Source: an uncultured Amylibacter sp. (GTDB taxonomy: Bacteria; Pseudomonadota; Alphaproteobacteria; Rhodobacterales; Rhodobacteraceae). Taken from it: DNA of 8,072 bases. A program made the position numbers and the translations under genes. Under the pieces are notes generated by a model. It searched no databases. It was not told the origin of the DNA and saw only the letters and a list, made by a program, of their open reading frames with translations. The stretch's first letter is position 1, and each line of letters starts with the position of its first letter. Location of the stretch: contig CALDZS010000043.1 in NCBI GenBank assembly GCA_937944065.1, positions 1 to 8,072 of the forward strand, in the 5' to 3' direction. Shown one piece after another: positions 6,764 through 8,072 of this stretch.

Positions 6764-7757
6764 AGTGTCATTCCTGATGTCAGTCTATAACGGCGCGCAG
6801 TTTTTGCGCCAAACCATGGACAGTCTAATCGCGCAAGACTTTGATGATTACGAAATTTTCATCATTGATGATGGGTCGACAGATCAATCCGCCGAAATTA
6901 TCAAAAGCTACAATTCACCACTCGTTAAGTATCACAAACAGGATAACGCGGGACTGGTCGCGGCACTGAACACTGGGTTGGGGATGCTGGATTGCGACTA
7001 TGTCGCGCGCATCGATGCAGATGATATTTGTCGCCCTAACCGTCTGTCACGCCAAATGGATTTCATGGAATTCACACGTGCAGATGTCACGGCCTGTCGC
7101 GCACTACACATAGACGAGTTTGGCCATCCCGAAGCGGTATCATTTGTACATTTTGTCTATGATCCTGATCCGCGCTGGGTGCCGCCCAAAGAACCGTATC
7201 TAGCGCATCCGTTTATGTTTGGACGCTTGGACGTGATGGCAGGTCACGGATACCGCGACGCGCACCTGTCAGAAGACGCCGACCTGTGCTGGCGCCTGTC
7301 CGAGACCAATCGCATAGCGCTGCAAAACGAAGTATTGGGTGATTACCGCATGCATCTGGCCAGCGTAAGTGCTGCGGACATCACTGGCAGCCGTATTCAA
7401 GCGTTCTTTGCCGCGTTGGCTGCAGTCAACGCGCAACGACGCGCGGATGGTCGCGCCGAAGTGCCGTATGACCAACCCTTGGCGACTTGCAAAGCGGTTG
7501 GTGCGACGACCCAAGGTCTGGTCGATCTTTTTAAGTCGCACTTATCCAAAGATGAATGCATCTGGATCCTGTTGGCCGCAACCATGAAGCTGCTGCAGAA
7601 CGCATATTGGCGCGGGTACAAGTTGGGCCAACAGGACTTTGAAGTCGCGGAAAAACTACTGCGTAAATCAAAAAGCATCAGTGCCGAAAATCGCACCGAA
7701 GCGTTGCAAACAATTACGACGTTAAAGATGGTACCAGATCGGCAATGGGCGAATTGA
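6756..7757 (+). CDS. Glycosyltransferase family 2
   Basis: This 333-residue GT-A fold enzyme transfers a sugar from a nucleotide donor to a glycan or lipid acceptor at the cytoplasmic side. The N-terminal domain has SFLMSVYNGAQFL (5-17), the donor-binding IDDGSTD (37-43) and the metal-binding DADD (87-90). Further on are SEDADLCWRL (172-181), whose acidic pair ED is the usual catalytic-base site, and YRMH (197-200). There is no membrane span, so it is not a processive synthase. The donor and acceptor cannot be told. ATG 6756 is chosen because GAGG (6746-6749) lies six bases upstream and the family motif starts right after it; an in-frame TTG at 6741 would add five residues and lose this site. 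It overlaps the upstream hypothetical gene by eight bases. Confidence 0.92.
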   Translation: MPKVSFLMSVYNGAQFLRQTMDSLIAQDFDDYEIFIIDDGSTDQSAEIIKSYNSPLVKYHKQDNAGLVAALNTGLGMLDCDYVARIDADDICRPNRLSRQMDFMEFTRADVTACRALHIDEFGHPEAVSFVHFVYDPDPRWVPPKEPYLAHPFMFGRLDVMAGHGYRDAHLSEDADLCWRLSETNRIALQNEVLGDYRMHLASVSAADITGSRIQAFFAALAAVNAQRRADGRAEVPYDQPLATCKAVGATTQGLVDLFKSHLSKDECIWILLAATMKLLQNAYWRGYKLGQQDFEVAEKLLRKSKSISAENRTEALQTITTLKMVPDRQWAN

Positions 7758-7838
7758 TCAAAGACGCAGTAGAAGGCCGAACCATCGCATAGCATCTAGC
7801 CTAGCAGCAAAGGATTTCGGGCAGTTTTAGGATGAAAA

Positions 7839-7877
7839 CTCAGCTGAACAACGAGCATTCGTTGAAAACAACCTGAG
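7839..7877. repeat. Stem-loop downstream of the glycosyltransferase
   Basis: CAACGA (7849-7854) pairs perfectly with TCGTTG (7859-7864) around a GCAT loop, and the flanking CTCAG (7839-7843) can pair with CTGAG (7873-7877) across an internal loop. No U-tract follows, so it is not a standard intrinsic terminator; it might protect an mRNA 3' end. Confidence 0.45.
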
Positions 7878-7937
7878 CGTGATTAAAGTATAGACTGCAC
7901 AATTTTTGGTTATTAATGACGATATCATCCAATAAAT

Positions 7938-7962
7938 CCCATCAGAAAAACAGCTTGATGGG
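7938..7962. repeat. 7-bp inverted repeat CCCATCA/TGATGGG
   Basis: CCCATCA (7938-7944) and TGATGGG (7956-7962) are perfect complements with an 11-base A-rich loop. One base later a second palindrome begins, so the two form a paired structural element. Confidence 0.45.
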
Positions 7963-7963
7963 G

Positions 7964-7980
7964 TAAATACATGGTATTTA
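7964..7980. repeat. Perfect palindrome TAAATAC-ATG-GTATTTA, candidate operator
   Basis: Seven-base arms (7964-7970 and 7974-7980) are perfect complements around a 3-base centre. The size and tight spacing suit a dimeric helix-turn-helix regulator. It lies about 90 bases before the ATG at 8068, where an operator for the next gene would be expected. The regulator is unknown. Confidence 0.45.
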
Positions 7981-8072
7981 TGCAGAAAATTAACAATTTA
8001 CCAAAGTATTTCTTGCTTAATAAAAAGTAAACGCCATAACATTGGTGGTCGGGAAAAGAAAAACACGATGGT

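Larger units (their letters stand above)
7758..8072. other. AT-rich non-coding tail
   Basis: These 315 bases hold no convincing gene. The last 190 or so are clearly more AT-rich than the genes to the left. Besides three inverted repeats listed separately, there is a 19-codon ORF (7971-8030) preceded by GATGGGG, a 14-codon ORF (7832-7876), and an ATG at 8068 that might begin the next gene; none can be supported. I see no clear terminator for the glycosyltransferase and no tRNA, IS end or phage attachment site. Confidence 0.6.

Noticed and set aside
7832..7876. 14-codon ORF (MKTQLNN...)
   Set aside because: The AGG abuts the ATG with no spacing and the frame coincides with a stem-loop; no further support.
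7971..8030. 19-codon ORF after GATGGGG
   Set aside because: Very short and AT-rich; its ATG is the centre of a palindrome that more likely is an operator or structure.
8068..8072. ATG at the right edge as start of a next gene
   Set aside because: Only five bases remain in the window and the upstream GGGAAAAG is too far away to be convincing.
1..8072. CRISPR array, tRNA, rRNA, insertion sequence or phage attachment site
   Set aside because: No regularly spaced direct repeats, cloverleaf, transposase or integrase sequence was seen on either strand.

Overview
The window looks like chromosomal DNA from an alphaproteobacterium, most likely a marine member of the Rhodobacteraceae (Roseobacter-type). 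The evidence is a DUF1523 protein, a family I know mainly from Rhodobacterales, together with an ECF-sigma/VWA gene pair typical of the group. By eye the base composition is roughly half G+C over the genes and clearly more AT-rich in the last 200 bases. This is an inference from protein content; no rRNA or tRNA is present to settle it.

The left half is transcribed leftwards. gabD (succinate-semialdehyde dehydrogenase, 3301 down to 1820) ends at a clean hairpin terminator. Next is a two-gene unit: an ECF-type sigma factor (1703 down to 1155), then a membrane-anchored von Willebrand A (VWA) protein that starts at 1158 and runs off the left edge. The sigma stop and the VWA start overlap as ATGA, and a strong Shine-Dalgarno sits inside the end of the sigma gene, so the two are probably translationally coupled. 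The VWA protein has a short charged cytoplasmic head, one membrane span, an Ala/Pro/Lys-rich linker and a periplasmic VWA domain with an intact DTSGS metal-site motif. This is the layout expected of a membrane anti-sigma factor or sensor, and it is the most interesting system in the window.

The right half is transcribed rightwards from a 174-base divergent region (3302-3475) that carries an inverted and a direct repeat of GCGTA. It encodes a three-span DUF1523 membrane protein, then ilvD (dihydroxy-acid dehydratase, branched-chain amino acid synthesis). After ilvD come a possible 24-residue mini-ORF, an unrecognised 161-residue protein, and a family 2 glycosyltransferase. Each of the last three overlaps the next by 4 or 8 bases, suggesting one co-translated unit for modifying a glycan. 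The ilvD leader contains mutually exclusive stems, one of which would hide its ribosome-binding region.

The final 315 bases (7758-8072) hold no convincing gene. They are AT-rich and contain three inverted repeats, including a perfect TAAATAC-ATG-GTATTTA palindrome.

Metabolically, gabD feeds succinate from GABA or succinate semialdehyde into the TCA cycle, and ilvD serves valine, leucine and isoleucine synthesis. Neither has an obvious functional link to the sigma/VWA pair or to the glycosyltransferase pair.
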